From assembly GCF_011762225.1 (NCBI RefSeq), contig NZ_JAASQI010000002.1, positions 558,001 through 622,000 of the forward strand: DNA of 64,000 nt. The letters run 5' to 3'. The DNA is from Pseudochelatococcus lubricantis (GTDB taxonomy: Bacteria > Pseudomonadota > Alphaproteobacteria > Rhizobiales > Beijerinckiaceae). Under the pieces are notes generated by a model. It did no database searches. It was not told where the DNA came from and saw nothing but the letters and a program-made list of their open reading frames with translations. A program made the position numbers and the translations under genes. Of the stretch, positions 39,921 through 49,302 are shown one piece after another. The stretch's first letter is position 1. Every line of letters starts with the position of its first letter.

Positions 39921-40886
39921 TCAAAGATCAAGGGACAGTCTCGTGCCTTCGAAGCGCGAGACGCAGATCATGATCTTGCGTCCTCCCGCTTTCTCGTCGT
40001 CGGACAGGTAGACGTCATGGTGAAGAAGTTGGCCGTCGCAGGCGATGACGGACGTCTCGCATTGGCCGCATGCGCCTCCCCGGCACAAGCAGGGGGCATC
40101 GATGCCGGCGGCTTCGACAGCCTCCAGAATGCTCTCATGCTCGCCCACATGCACGGTGATGCCCGAGCGGATGAGTTCGACATCGAAGGGCTTGCCGCCC
40201 GCCGGCGCGAGGAAGCGTTCCGTATGCACGTTGGCCGCCGGCCAGCCGGTGTTCCGTGCGGCGTCGAGCACGCAGTCGGTCAGCCTGTCCGGGCCGCAAA
40301 CATAGACATGCGTGCCGAGCGGCTGATTTTCGAGCAGCGTCGCGACGGGCAGAACCTGATATTCGGCGCTGAAATATGGCTTGATACGATGTGCGCCGTA
40401 GCTTGCGACGAGATCCCGCCAATAGGCGCCGTGAGCACGGGAGCGCATGGCGTAGTGGAGTTCGAAGGGCACGTTGTCGCGGGCGAACCCGGCCATCATC
40501 GCGATGAACGGTGTGATCCCGATGCCGCCCGCGATGAGGATATGCTTGCGTCCGCGCTTGTCCGCCGGGAAGAGGTTGACGGGATGGCTTATGGTGAGTT
40601 CGTCTCCCGCCTTCAACACGTCGTGTATGAAGGCGGAGCCGCCGCGCGATTTCTCGGCGCGCAGCACGGAGATGGCGTAGTATCCCCTGTCGTCGGGCTC
40701 CGACATCAGCGAATAGGGATTGCGGCGAATGCGTCCGCCATCGTTCATGGAAACGACGACATGCGCGCCCGGCGAAAACGGCGGTAGCGGCCGGCCGTCG
40801 GGACGTTCCAGCCGGACCCGCTTGATACTCTCGGCGACGGGTTCTATCTCGCTGACGCGCACAGGTATCGTGGATGTAGCGCTCAT
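39921..40886 (-). CDS. PDR/VanB-type flavin ferredoxin reductase, DMA monooxygenase component
   Basis: 321 residues. FMN domain with RNPYSLMSEPDD, NAD domain with HILIAGGIGITPFIAMMAGF, and C-terminal plant-type [2Fe-2S] domain with CLCRGGACGQCETSV plus a distal Cys (MICVSRF). Passes electrons from NAD(P)H to the oxygenase. Start overlaps the DmmA stop by four bases (ATGA), so the two are coupled. Its placement between dmmA and the haem subunit makes it the DMA monooxygenase reductase. Confidence 0.9.
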   Translation of the reverse strand: MSATSTIPVRVSEIEPVAESIKRVRLERPDGRPLPPFSPGAHVVVSMNDGGRIRRNPYSLMSEPDDRGYYAISVLRAEKSRGGSAFIHDVLKAGDELTISHPVNLFPADKRGRKHILIAGGIGITPFIAMMAGFARDNVPFELHYAMRSRAHGAYWRDLVASYGAHRIKPYFSAEYQVLPVATLLENQPLGTHVYVCGPDRLTDCVLDAARNTGWPAANVHTERFLAPAGGKPFDVELIRSGITVHVGEHESILEAVEAAGIDAPCLCRGGACGQCETSVIACDGQLLHHDVYLSDDEKAGGRKIMICVSRFEGTRLSLDL

Positions 40887-41491
40887 TGGAACACCTCCTC
40901 AGGCGTCCGGCTGGCCGACACGGGCTCCTCCGCGTCGATGCAGACTCCCTGAAACGCCCCGAGGCGCTTCGAGTAATGATCCCTGACGAGAAGGTTCAGC
41001 CCGCAGTGGCTGCATGCGAAGGGGCTTTCGCTCACGTCCTCGGTGATGCCCTTGCAATGCACGCACTGGACGCGCCGGGCGGCCGATCCGCGATGCTCCG
41101 TGAGAACTGTGCCGGCATCCATGCCGAAGCCGGCGGCGACGTTCATGCACCGACCGATGAAACCCTCGCCACCCGCCACGTAGAGCCGCGTGCCCATCGT
41201 CGCCCTGGAAAGGCACCCTCGCAGCCGGAAAAGCAGCGTCTCGACAGTCGGCGTTTGCCGGAACAGATCCGGCTTCAGTCTTGCCAGCGCTTCGTCGTAG
41301 CCCCGGCCGGCGGCGTCCGCAGCCGCATACAACACCTCGCAGCGGTCGAAGAACGCCTCGTCGAGCGCCGGAGCCTGCGCCAGAAGCGCGAGCGCGCCTT
41401 CTCCCTCCAGGGCGAAAAAGTGCCGGCGCGCGAACAGGTCCACTTGTATCCCGCCATGGACCGGGCGGCTCGTGATGCCTTCCACCAGCAT
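40883..41491 (-). CDS. dmmA: Dimethylamine monooxygenase subunit DmmA family
   Basis: 202 residues. An N-terminal nucleotide-binding-like region (LYVAGGEGFIGRCMNVAAGF) and a C-terminal zinc-ribbon (VQCVHCKG...FACSHCGLNL), the layout of DmmA-family proteins. About 22 kDa, matching the small subunit of DMA monooxygenase. ATG 41491 lies 11 bases after the GcvT-like stop. Assigned mainly by family resemblance plus context. Confidence 0.82.
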   Translation of the reverse strand: MLVEGITSRPVHGGIQVDLFARRHFFALEGEGALALLAQAPALDEAFFDRCEVLYAAADAAGRGYDEALARLKPDLFRQTPTVETLLFRLRGCLSRATMGTRLYVAGGEGFIGRCMNVAAGFGMDAGTVLTEHRGSAARRVQCVHCKGITEDVSESPFACSHCGLNLLVRDHYSKRLGAFQGVCIDAEEPVSASRTPEEVFQ

Positions 41492-41502
41492 GGCAAGCCC
41501 CC

Positions 41503-42636
41503 TCAGCCGACGGCCGTTCGCTTTTTCTTGTCGGGATCGTCGAAGGTGATCGTGTGGGCGATAGCCTTGGCGGCGAGCGACTTGCCGCGGACTTCCAGCG
41601 GCGCGCCCTGCACGGCCTTGTCCACGTCGAGACGGGCGATGGCCATCGAACGGCCCGTGAGCTTCGAATAGCAGGGGCAGGTAATCACGCCGACCTTCCG
41701 GTCGTCGGCCCAGACCTCGTCCCCGGCGCCGGCGGGACCGTCGGCGTCGATCAGCAGCCCGAATATCCTGAAGCGCTCCTTGCCCCTGAGGCGCCAATGC
41801 TCCTCCGCACCGCGGAAACCGGTCTTGCCAGGGCTCACCGTGAAGGCAAGGCCAAGCTCCCACAGGCTGTCGCCGGGAGGTTCGTCCGCGAAGGGATACA
41901 TCTGCGAATTGTCGTAAGGATAGAACAGCAGGTAGCTCTCGACCCGCAGCATGTCGAGGACGCTGAACGAGACGGGGATGATGCCGAGTTCCGCGCCTTC
42001 CCCGACGATGTGATCCCATACGGCGGGCGCGTCCTGCCCGCGCACGAAGATCTCGTAGCCGCGCTCGCCGGTGTAGCCGGTACGCGAGATCATCACGGGC
42101 AGGCCGAACAGCGTGGTCTGGATGTGATGGAAGTATCGCAGGTCACGGATGCCCGGCACGTGCCTTTGCAGGTACTCGACGGCGAGGGGGCCCTGAAGCG
42201 AGAGATTGTGCAGATCGTCGTCGAAAAGAACGGCGCAGTTTCGCCCTGCGGCCTGCTTGACGACCTCCTCATGGCCGGAGCCCGATCCGTGCACCAGCAT
42301 CCAGGCGTTCGGCCCCGTGCGATACACGACGCAGTCCTCCGTGAAATGCCCGCGATCGTTGAGCATGCAGGCGTAGACGGATTTTCCCGGATATACCTTG
42401 TTCAGGTCCCGCGTCGTTATCGCATCCAGCACGGCGATGGCGTGCGGGCCGACGAGGTGAACCTTCCTGAGACCCGACACGTCCATGAGGCCGGCCCGCG
42501 TGCGGACGGCGGCATGTTCCTCGTAGATGTCCTTGTCGTATGTCCAGGCGGTACCCATGCCGTTCCAGTCCTCAAGCCTGGAACCCAGGGCCCGGTGCCG
42601 GTCCGCAAGGGCGGAAAAGCGCCATGTTGCAGTCAT
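41503..42636 (-). CDS. GcvT-family aminomethyltransferase-like protein in dmm operon
   Basis: 377 residues of the glycine-cleavage T-protein fold that binds tetrahydrofolate: GLMDVSGLRKVHLVGPHAIA, TGYTGERGYEIFVRG, LGLAFTVSPGKTGFRGAEEH, TGRSMAIARLD. Comparable genes sit with dmmABC in methylated-amine degraders and may move the released methylene group to THF, avoiding free formaldehyde. It is followed by dmmA after 11 bases and preceded by folD after 99 bases, which supports that role. Confidence 0.85.
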   Translation of the reverse strand: MTATWRFSALADRHRALGSRLEDWNGMGTAWTYDKDIYEEHAAVRTRAGLMDVSGLRKVHLVGPHAIAVLDAITTRDLNKVYPGKSVYACMLNDRGHFTEDCVVYRTGPNAWMLVHGSGSGHEEVVKQAAGRNCAVLFDDDLHNLSLQGPLAVEYLQRHVPGIRDLRYFHHIQTTLFGLPVMISRTGYTGERGYEIFVRGQDAPAVWDHIVGEGAELGIIPVSFSVLDMLRVESYLLFYPYDNSQMYPFADEPPGDSLWELGLAFTVSPGKTGFRGAEEHWRLRGKERFRIFGLLIDADGPAGAGDEVWADDRKVGVITCPCYSKLTGRSMAIARLDVDKAVQGAPLEVRGKSLAAKAIAHTITFDDPDKKKRTAVG

Positions 42637-42735
42637 GATGTCCGTCTCTCTGGTTTATTATTGAGAATATTTATTTCTTAACTATATGCGCGATTTGCTG
42701 CGGCGCAAGCGGAATTTCCCCGCGACGCAGCATCG

Positions 42736-43635
42736 TCAGAAGGTCGGCGGCGTCAGCCCGCTGGCGCGGTGGGCGGCGATCACCGTATTCGCCATCAGCA
42801 TGGCGATGGTCATGGGACCCACGCCGCCGGGCACCGGCGTGATGGCGGCGGCGAGGTCGGCGCATTCCGCGAAGGCGACGTCGCCGACGAGGCGGGTCTT
42901 GCCCTCGCCCCGTTCGGGTGCGGGAATGCGGTTGATACCGACATCGATCACGGTCGCTCCGGGCTTCACCCAATCGGCCTTTACCATCTCGGGACGGCCC
43001 ACGGCCGCAACGAGGATGTCCGCGTTGCGGCAGAAGGACGGGAGGTCACGGGTGCGTGAGTGCGTAATCGTCACCGTGGCGTTGGCGTGCAGCAGCAACT
43101 GCGCCATGGGCTTCCCGAACAGGTTCGAGCGTCCGATCACGACGGCGTTGAGGCCCGACAGGTCCGCCCCGTGTACCTGGCGGACGAAGACCATGGCGCC
43201 CGCTGGCGTGCAGGAGACGAGGCCGGTGGCAAGATCGCCCGTCGCCAGCTTGCCGGCATTGATGACGTGGAGGCCGTCGACGTCCTTTTCCGGCCGGATC
43301 GCCTGGATGAGCGGCTCCGGGTCGAGATGCCCCGGCAGCGGCAGCTGGACGAGTATGCCATGGATGGCGTCGTCGTCATTGAGCATCCGGACGAGAGCGG
43401 CGAGTTCTTCTTGCGTTGTCTGCGCGGGCAGCGTGTGTTGGACGGAGTTGAAGCCGCATTCCTTCGCCATGCGGCTTTTCGCGGCCACGTAGGTGTGGCT
43501 TGCCGGATCGTCGCCGACGATGACGACCGCGAGGCCTGTCGTCACTCCGCGTTGCTGTTGCAGCGCGAGGGCTGCCGTTTTCACCGCCGCGGTCACGGAT
43601 GCGGCGACCTGCTTGCCATCGATGATGTCAGCCAT
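42736..43635 (-). CDS. folD: Bifunctional methylene-THF dehydrogenase / methenyl-THF cyclohydrolase
   Basis: 299 residues; interconverts 5,10-methylene-, methenyl- and 10-formyl-THF. Rossmann motif [18 protein letters not shown], catalytic lysine in [13 protein letters not shown], and the C-terminal [20 protein letters not shown]. It starts 3 bases after purU stops, so they are cotranscribed. Here it would oxidise the one-carbon units released from methylated amines. Confidence 0.96.
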   Translation of the reverse strand: MADIIDGKQVAASVTAAVKTAALALQQQRGVTTGLAVVIVGDDPASHTYVAAKSRMAKECGFNSVQHTLPAQTTQEELAALVRMLNDDDAIHGILVQLPLPGHLDPEPLIQAIRPEKDVDGLHVINAGKLATGDLATGLVSCTPAGAMVFVRQVHGADLSGLNAVVIGRSNLFGKPMAQLLLHANATVTITHSRTRDLPSFCRNADILVAAVGRPEMVKADWVKPGATVIDVGINRIPAPERGEGKTRLVGDVAFAECADLAAAITPVPGGVGPMTIAMLMANTVIAAHRASGLTPPTF

Positions 43636-43638
43636 GGT

Positions 43639-44523
43639 TTAGCCCATCCGCTCGGATGCATAGCTGCCGGGGCTCGCCGGGAACACGACGGTGCGGTTGC
43701 CGTTGATGAACGTCCGATGGTGGATGTGCGCATGAATGGCGCGCGCCAGTACCTGGCTTTCGACATCGCGACCGATGGAGACATAGTCATCGGGGCTCTG
43801 CGCATGGGTGATGCGGGCCGTGCCCTGTTCGATGATCGGCCCCTCGTCGAGGTCCGCGGTCACGTAGTGGGCTGTCGCGCCGATCAGCTTCACGCCGCGC
43901 TGGTAGGCCTGCTTGTAGGGATTGGCGCCCTTGAAGCTCGGCAGGAAGGAGTGATGGATGTTGATGATGCGGCCCGACATCTCCTCGCAGAGTCTGTCCG
44001 ACAGCACCTGCATATAGCGGGCGAGCACGACGAGTTCCGTTTCCGTCTGCCGGATGACGTCGAGCAGTTGCGCCTCGGCTTGCGGCTTGTTCTCCTTCGT
44101 CACCTTGATGTAGTGGAAGGGAATATCGTGATTCACGACCAGCTTCTGGTAATCGAAGTGATTGGACACGACGCCGACGATATCGATCGGCAGCGCGCCG
44201 ATCTTCCAACGGTAGAGCAGGTCGTTCAGGCAATGGCCGAAGCGCGAGACCATCAGCATGACTTTCATGCGGTCCCTGGCGTTGTGGATGTTCCATGTCA
44301 TGCCGAATGTTTCGGCGATCGGACCGAAGTCCTCGATCAGCGCCGGACGGCCGACACCTTCCTCGGAAATGAAGGAGATACGGATGAAGAACCGCCCCGT
44401 ATCGAGGTCGTCGAACTGCGACGAGTCGATGATGTTGCAGCCCTTGCCGGCAAGATAGGTCGATATTGCCGCCACGATTCCGCGTGTGGACTTGCAGGTG
44501 ACGGTGAGAATGAATGTTGTCAT
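43639..44523 (-). CDS. purU: Formyltetrahydrofolate deformylase
   Basis: 294 residues: an ACT domain (MTTFILTVTCKSTRGIVAAI) and a formyltransferase-fold catalytic domain with IINIHHSFLPSFKGANPYKQ (catalytic Asn-His region) and ATAHYVTADLDEGPIIEQ. Hydrolyses 10-formyl-THF to formate and THF. Coupled to folD, it completes disposal of the methyl groups as formate. Lies 168 bases after gmaS in the same direction. Confidence 0.95.
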   Translation of the reverse strand: MTTFILTVTCKSTRGIVAAISTYLAGKGCNIIDSSQFDDLDTGRFFIRISFISEEGVGRPALIEDFGPIAETFGMTWNIHNARDRMKVMLMVSRFGHCLNDLLYRWKIGALPIDIVGVVSNHFDYQKLVVNHDIPFHYIKVTKENKPQAEAQLLDVIRQTETELVVLARYMQVLSDRLCEEMSGRIINIHHSFLPSFKGANPYKQAYQRGVKLIGATAHYVTADLDEGPIIEQGTARITHAQSPDDYVSIGRDVESQVLARAIHAHIHHRTFINGNRTVVFPASPGSYASERMG

Positions 44524-44691
44524 GGCTCTCTCTCAAGGCGGCGGGAAGAGCTTTTCGCGCCTGCCGCCGGATCGGGGGAAGCGGCCTCCGAAAGGGGTTC
44601 CGTGCGCTCAAGCGTACGGGGTGGGATGACAATCGGGGAAAGTCATCCCGTTCAGGCGTGGGGAAGGCGATCCGTGACGCAGCGAGGACTC

Positions 44692-46056
44692 TCAGATATC
44701 GAGGGTGGTCGCGTGTTCCCAGCTCGTGAACTGCGAGCAGTACATGTTCCACTCGTTGTGCTTGAGCTTGAGGTAGGCGGACGAGAACGCATTGCCCAGC
44801 GCCTTCTGCAGGACCTCGTCCTTCTCGTATTCGCGCAGCGCGTCGAGCAGGTTGAGCGGCAGCCGCGGCGCATCGGTGACGGTATGCCCCGCGGCGTACA
44901 TGTCGATGTCGTGATGCTGCCCCGGATCGGCTTTCGAGCGAATGCCGGACAGGCCGGCGGCAATGATGATCGCCTGTAGCAGGTACGGGTTGACGGCGCC
45001 GTCCGGCAGGCGCAACTCGAAGCGGCCGGGGCCGGGCACGCGCACCATGTGGGTGCGGTTGTTGCCGGTCCAGGTCACCGCGTTCGGCGCCCAGGTGGCG
45101 CCCGAGGTGGTCCGCGGCGCATTGATGCGTTTGTAGGAATTGACCGTCGGATTGGTGACGGCCGCAAGCGCCGAGGCGTGTTTCATGATGCCGCCGAGGA
45201 AGTGCTTGCCCTGTGCCGAGAGCCCGAAGGGCATCGACTTGTCGGCGAAGGCGTTGACCTCTCCGTCGAGGTCCCAGACCGAGATATGCGCGTGGCAGCC
45301 GTTCCCGGTCAGGCCCTTGAAGGGCTTGGGCATGAATGTCGCGCGCAGCCCGTGCTTTTCCGCGATCGACTTCACCATGAACTTGAAGAACGAATGCTTG
45401 TCGGCGGTGCGCAGCGCATCGTCGTATTCCCAGTTCATCTCGAACTGGCCGTTCGCGTCCTCGTGGTCGTTCTGGTACGGCTTCCAGCCGAGTTCGAGCA
45501 TGCTGTCGCAGATCTCGGCGATGACATCGTAGCGGCGCATCACCGCCTGCTGGTCGTAGCAGGGCTTCTGGGCGGTATCGAACTCGTCGGAAATCTTCGA
45601 GCCGTCAGGCGAAATGAGGAAGAACTCCGCCTCGACGCCGGTTTTTACGCGCAGCCCCTCCCGGGCGGCCTCGGCGATCAGCCGCTTGAGCAGGACGCGC
45701 GGCGCCTGTTCCACCGGCGCGTCGTCCATGATGCAGTCGGCGGCGACCCAGGCAACATCCTTGTTCCAGGGTAGCCGGATCACGGACGATGGGTCGGGGA
45801 CGGCAAACAGGTCGGGATGGGCGGGGGTGAGATCGAGCCACGTCGCAAAGCCGGCGAAGCTCGCGCCATCCCTCTGCATGTCGGCGATCGCCGCAGCCGG
45901 GACCAGTTTCGCGCGCTGACCGCCGAAAAGGTCCGTGTAGCTGATCATGAAATATTTTATTCCGTTTTCAGCAGCGTATTTGGAAAGCTCCTGCGTCACT
46001 TCAGTTCCCCTTGTCGGATATCCGCCGCTTGTTCCGAGGCTTGTCTGGATATCCAT
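44692..46056 (-). CDS. gmaS: Gamma-glutamylmethylamide synthetase (type III glutamine synthetase family)
   Basis: 454 residues. ATP-dependent ligation of methylamine to glutamate. Glutamine-synthetase fold signatures: AEFFLISPDGSKISDEFDT, GQFEMNWEYDDALRTADKH, GNGCHAHISVWD, and the ATP-binding SYKRINAPRTTSG plus NNRTHMVRVPGPGRFELRL. Glutamine synthetase (GlnT) is indistinguishable by fold, but adjacency to mgsABC and mgdABCD makes GmaS the choice. Methylamine is the substrate implied; downstream of mgsC by 62 bases. Confidence 0.93.
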   Translation of the reverse strand: MDIQTSLGTSGGYPTRGTEVTQELSKYAAENGIKYFMISYTDLFGGQRAKLVPAAAIADMQRDGASFAGFATWLDLTPAHPDLFAVPDPSSVIRLPWNKDVAWVAADCIMDDAPVEQAPRVLLKRLIAEAAREGLRVKTGVEAEFFLISPDGSKISDEFDTAQKPCYDQQAVMRRYDVIAEICDSMLELGWKPYQNDHEDANGQFEMNWEYDDALRTADKHSFFKFMVKSIAEKHGLRATFMPKPFKGLTGNGCHAHISVWDLDGEVNAFADKSMPFGLSAQGKHFLGGIMKHASALAAVTNPTVNSYKRINAPRTTSGATWAPNAVTWTGNNRTHMVRVPGPGRFELRLPDGAVNPYLLQAIIIAAGLSGIRSKADPGQHHDIDMYAAGHTVTDAPRLPLNLLDALREYEKDEVLQKALGNAFSSAYLKLKHNEWNMYCSQFTSWEHATTLDI

Positions 46057-46118
46057 CGTTTATTTAAGCTGATGCGGACCATGCCCTCCCGTTGCAGGCC
46101 GCAGGTGTAGATGCCCTC

Positions 46119-47447
46119 TCAAAAGCCGTTCTTGCCCGGATACCAGCCGGTACCGGCGAGCGGCACCTGCGCCATCGCCGCCGCTTCGAGCGTCAGGGCG
46201 CAGAGATCTTCCGGCTCCAGGTTGTGCAGGTGGTTCTTGCCGCAGGCGCGGGCGATGGTCTGGGCTTCCAGCGTCATGACCTTGAGGTAGTTGGCAAGCT
46301 TCCGGCCGGCGGTGACGGGATCGAGACGGCTCGCCAGCTCCGGATCCTGCGTGGTGATGCCGGCCGGGTCCTTGCCCTCGTGCCAGTCGTCGTAGGCACC
46401 CGCCGTGCTGCCGAGCGCCCGATACTCGTCCTCCCAGCGCGGATCGTTGTCACCGATGGCGACGAGCGCGGCGGTACCGATCGACACCGCGTCTGCCCCC
46501 AGCGCCAGCGCCTTGGCGACATCGGCGCCCGACCGGATGCCGCCGGAGACGACAAGCTGCACCTTGCGATGCATGCCCAGATCCTGCAGCGCCTGAACGG
46601 CGGGGCGGATGCAGGCGAGCGTCGGCATGCCGACATGCTCGATGAAGACGTCCTGTGTCGCCGCCGTGCCGCCCTGCATGCCGTCGAGCACCACCACGTC
46701 CGCTCCCGCCTTGACCGCGAGCGCCGTGTCGTAATACGGCCGCGCGCCGCCAATCTTGATGTAGATCGGCTTCTCCCAGTCCGTGATCTCCCGCAGCTCC
46801 AGGATCTTGATTTCCAGATCGTCGGGGCCGGTCCAGTCCGGGTGGCGGCAGGCGGAGCGCTGGTCGATGCCTTTGGGAAGCGTGCGCATCTCGGCCACGC
46901 GGTCGGAAATCTTCTGGCCGAGCAGCATGCCGCCGCCGCCGGGCTTCGCGCCCTGGCCGACCACGACCTCGATCGCATCCGCGCGGCGCAGGTCGCGCGG
47001 GTTCATCCCGTAGCGGGAGGGGAGATACTGGTAAACGAGGATCTCGCTGTGCCCGCGTTCTTCGTCCGTCATGCCGCCATCGCCCGTCGTCGTCGAAGTT
47101 CCGGCCAGCGTCGCGCCGCGCCCGAGGGCCTCCTTCGCGGGCGCGGACAATGCGCCGAAGCTCATGCCCGCGATCGTGATCGGAATCTTCAACTGAATGG
47201 GCTTCCTCGCAAAACGTGTTCCAAGGGTAACTGAGGTCTCGCATTTCTCGCGGTAGCCTTCGAGCGGGTAGCGCGACATCGAGGCACCAAGGAAGAGCAG
47301 GTCGTCGAAATGCGGCACCTTGCGCTTCGTTCCGCCGCCGCGGATGTCGTAGATGCCGGTCGCGGCGGCGCGGCGGATTTCCGCCAGCGTGTAATCGTCG
47401 AAGGTCGCGGACTTGCGCGGCGGGGTATGGGGGTTGTGATAGCTCAT
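46119..47447 (-). CDS. mgsC: N-methylglutamate synthase subunit C (glutamate-synthase large-subunit-like)
   Basis: 442 residues, the FMN-binding glutamate synthase family (GlxD). PITIAGMSFGALSAPAKEAL, AKPGGGGMLLGQKISDRVAE, and the metal/FMN region VVLDGMQGGTAATQDVFIEH, VVSGGIRSGADVAKALALGA. With MgsA and MgsB it transfers the methylamine-derived N to form N-methylglutamate from gamma-glutamylmethylamide and 2-oxoglutarate-type chemistry. ATG 47447 has AGGGA upstream; an earlier frame start at 47465 is weaker. Confidence 0.93.
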   Translation of the reverse strand: MSYHNPHTPPRKSATFDDYTLAEIRRAAATGIYDIRGGGTKRKVPHFDDLLFLGASMSRYPLEGYREKCETSVTLGTRFARKPIQLKIPITIAGMSFGALSAPAKEALGRGATLAGTSTTTGDGGMTDEERGHSEILVYQYLPSRYGMNPRDLRRADAIEVVVGQGAKPGGGGMLLGQKISDRVAEMRTLPKGIDQRSACRHPDWTGPDDLEIKILELREITDWEKPIYIKIGGARPYYDTALAVKAGADVVVLDGMQGGTAATQDVFIEHVGMPTLACIRPAVQALQDLGMHRKVQLVVSGGIRSGADVAKALALGADAVSIGTAALVAIGDNDPRWEDEYRALGSTAGAYDDWHEGKDPAGITTQDPELASRLDPVTAGRKLANYLKVMTLEAQTIARACGKNHLHNLEPEDLCALTLEAAAMAQVPLAGTGWYPGKNGF

Positions 47448-47560
47448 GGCATATCCCTGAAGCATGATCCCGGAAAACGGGCACCGTTCTGGACAAAAAC
47501 TGTGCGTCGACGGCTGCGGCGCGGGATGGGCGTTCGCCGGTAGCTCATCCCGTCGCGGCG

Positions 47561-48247
47561 TCAGTAGGCGTCCGCGTTGTCGATGTTGAAGTTGTAGAGT
47601 TTGCGGGCCGAGCCGTAGCGCTTGAACTCCTCCGGCCTCACGCCGCTGACGCCGGCCTTTTCGAGCAGTTCGGCGAGCTTCGCGAGATGCTCCGGGCGCA
47701 TATCCTTCTCGACGCAGTCGGCGCCGAGGCTTTTTACCTTCCCGCGAACGAAGAGCTTCGCCTCGTAGAGGGAATCGCCCAGCGCCTCTCCGGCATCGCC
47801 GAGGACGACAAGGTGCCCCGACTGCCCCATGAACGCAGACATATGTCCGATGTTGCCGAGGACGACGATGTCGATGCCCTTCATCGAGATGCCGCAGCGC
47901 GAAGAGGCGTTGCCCCTGATGACGAGAAGGCCGCCCCGGCCGGTCGCACCGGCGTACTGGCTCGCGTCGCCCTCGACGACGACTGTGCCCGACATCATGT
48001 TCTCGGCCACGCCCGGCCCGGCGGAACCGTGAACCGTGACGATGCCGCCGTCGTTCATGCCGGCGCAGTAATAGCCGACGGACCCTTGAACATCGACGGT
48101 GACGGGCGTGTCGATGCCGGCGGCGACGGCGTGGCTGCCGCGCGGATTGAGCACCTCGAACGAGAAATCGTTGCTCCCTTCCGGGATATTGCGCAGCGCG
48201 CTGTTGAACTCACGCAGCGGCGTCGTGGAGAGATCAAAGACAGGCAT
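47561..48247 (-). CDS. mgsB: N-methylglutamate synthase subunit B (GXGXG / GlxC type)
   Basis: 228 residues of repeated GXGXG beta-helix (GLLVIRGNASSRCGISMKGI, DIVVLGNIGHMSAFMGQSGH), as in the structural domain of glutamate synthase and GlxC. MPVFDLSTTPLREFNSALRN is the usual N-terminus. ATG 48247 follows AGAGGGAAG; the frame extends upstream without support. It is followed by mgsC 113 bases on. Confidence 0.9.
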   Translation of the reverse strand: MPVFDLSTTPLREFNSALRNIPEGSNDFSFEVLNPRGSHAVAAGIDTPVTVDVQGSVGYYCAGMNDGGIVTVHGSAGPGVAENMMSGTVVVEGDASQYAGATGRGGLLVIRGNASSRCGISMKGIDIVVLGNIGHMSAFMGQSGHLVVLGDAGEALGDSLYEAKLFVRGKVKSLGADCVEKDMRPEHLAKLAELLEKAGVSGVRPEEFKRYGSARKLYNFNIDNADAY

Positions 48248-48303
48248 GTATTGTACTTCCCTCTGACTACAATTTCCTGATGAACACTTGCCCCGGCAGG
48301 AAA

Positions 48304-49206
48304 TCAGGCTGCCTTCTCGTGATCCCAGAAATAGACGGTGGCCGGTTCCGGCTCCCACACGCGGGCGTTCTCGATGCCGGGCAGGTTAACGAGCGCGCGA
48401 TATTCGGAGCCGAAAGCGACGTACTGGTCGGTTTCAGCCATGACGGCGGGCTTGCAGGCGATCGGGTCGCGCACCACGCCGAAGCCGGATTGCGTGCCGA
48501 CGACGAAGGTGAAGAAACCGTCCAGATCGTCCAGCGCGCTGTTCAGCGCCTCGCCCAGATCCTTGCCCCTTGCCATCTCCGCCGTCAGATAAGCGGCCGC
48601 GACTTCGGAATCGTTCTGGCTTTCGAGGTTGATGCCTTCATGCGCCAGCGTGCGGCGCAGATTGCTGTGGTTGGAGAGCGACCCGTTGTGGACCAGGCAC
48701 TGGTCGGCGCCGGTCGAGAAGGGGTGCGCGCCGAGTGTCGTCACGGCGGATTCCGTCGCCATGCGGGTGTGGCCGACGCCGTGGGTGCCGCCCATGCCGC
48801 GGACACCGAACCGCTCGACGACGTCTTTCGGCAGGCCGGTCTCCTTGTAGAGTTCGATGCTGCGGCCCGTGCCCGTGACGCGGACGGCCGGCCTGTGGGT
48901 GGCGAGGAAGGCGCGCACCTTTTCCGCCGTCGCGTCGGTCTCCAGAACTGCGTGGGTGCTCCTCACCGTGACCGACGCCGCGATGCCGGCCTCAAGCAGC
49001 TCGCCGCGCAGGTCGGCGAAGTCCGTTTCTGGCGACGCGGATTGCAGCGTGAGCTTGGTCTTTCCTTCCGGCGACGGGCGGTAGATCGCGATGCCGGCGG
49101 AATCCGGACCGCGATCCGTCATCGCGATCAACATGTCGGACAGCATGTCGCCGAGTCTCGGCTCCAGCGTCCGGTCCTTCAAGAATAGTCCGACAATGCC
49201 GCACAT
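48304..49206 (-). CDS. mgsA: N-methylglutamate synthase subunit A (class II glutamine amidotransferase)
   Basis: 300 residues beginning MCGIVGLF, so Cys2 is the N-terminal nucleophile of the Ntn amidotransferase fold. TDRGPDSAGIAIY, GVGHTRMATESAV and HPFSTGADQCLVHNGSLSNH complete the active site. It would release methylamine nitrogen from gamma-glutamylmethylamide or glutamine and pass it on. Upstream ATG at 49248 would bury the nucleophile and is rejected. Confidence 0.93.
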   Translation of the reverse strand: MCGIVGLFLKDRTLEPRLGDMLSDMLIAMTDRGPDSAGIAIYRPSPEGKTKLTLQSASPETDFADLRGELLEAGIAASVTVRSTHAVLETDATAEKVRAFLATHRPAVRVTGTGRSIELYKETGLPKDVVERFGVRGMGGTHGVGHTRMATESAVTTLGAHPFSTGADQCLVHNGSLSNHSNLRRTLAHEGINLESQNDSEVAAAYLTAEMARGKDLGEALNSALDDLDGFFTFVVGTQSGFGVVRDPIACKPAVMAETDQYVAFGSEYRALVNLPGIENARVWEPEPATVYFWDHEKAA

Positions 49207-49302
49207 GGTCCCTGCAACCTCCGTTCGTTGATGAACAAGAGCTAGCACGCGGCAATGGCTTGGTCAATTGAAGAGAATAAATTTTTCTTCTAAGGCAATT
49301 TA

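Noticed and set aside
44692-46056. Ordinary glutamine synthetase type III
   Set aside because: Fold cannot separate it from GmaS; position next to mgsABC decides.
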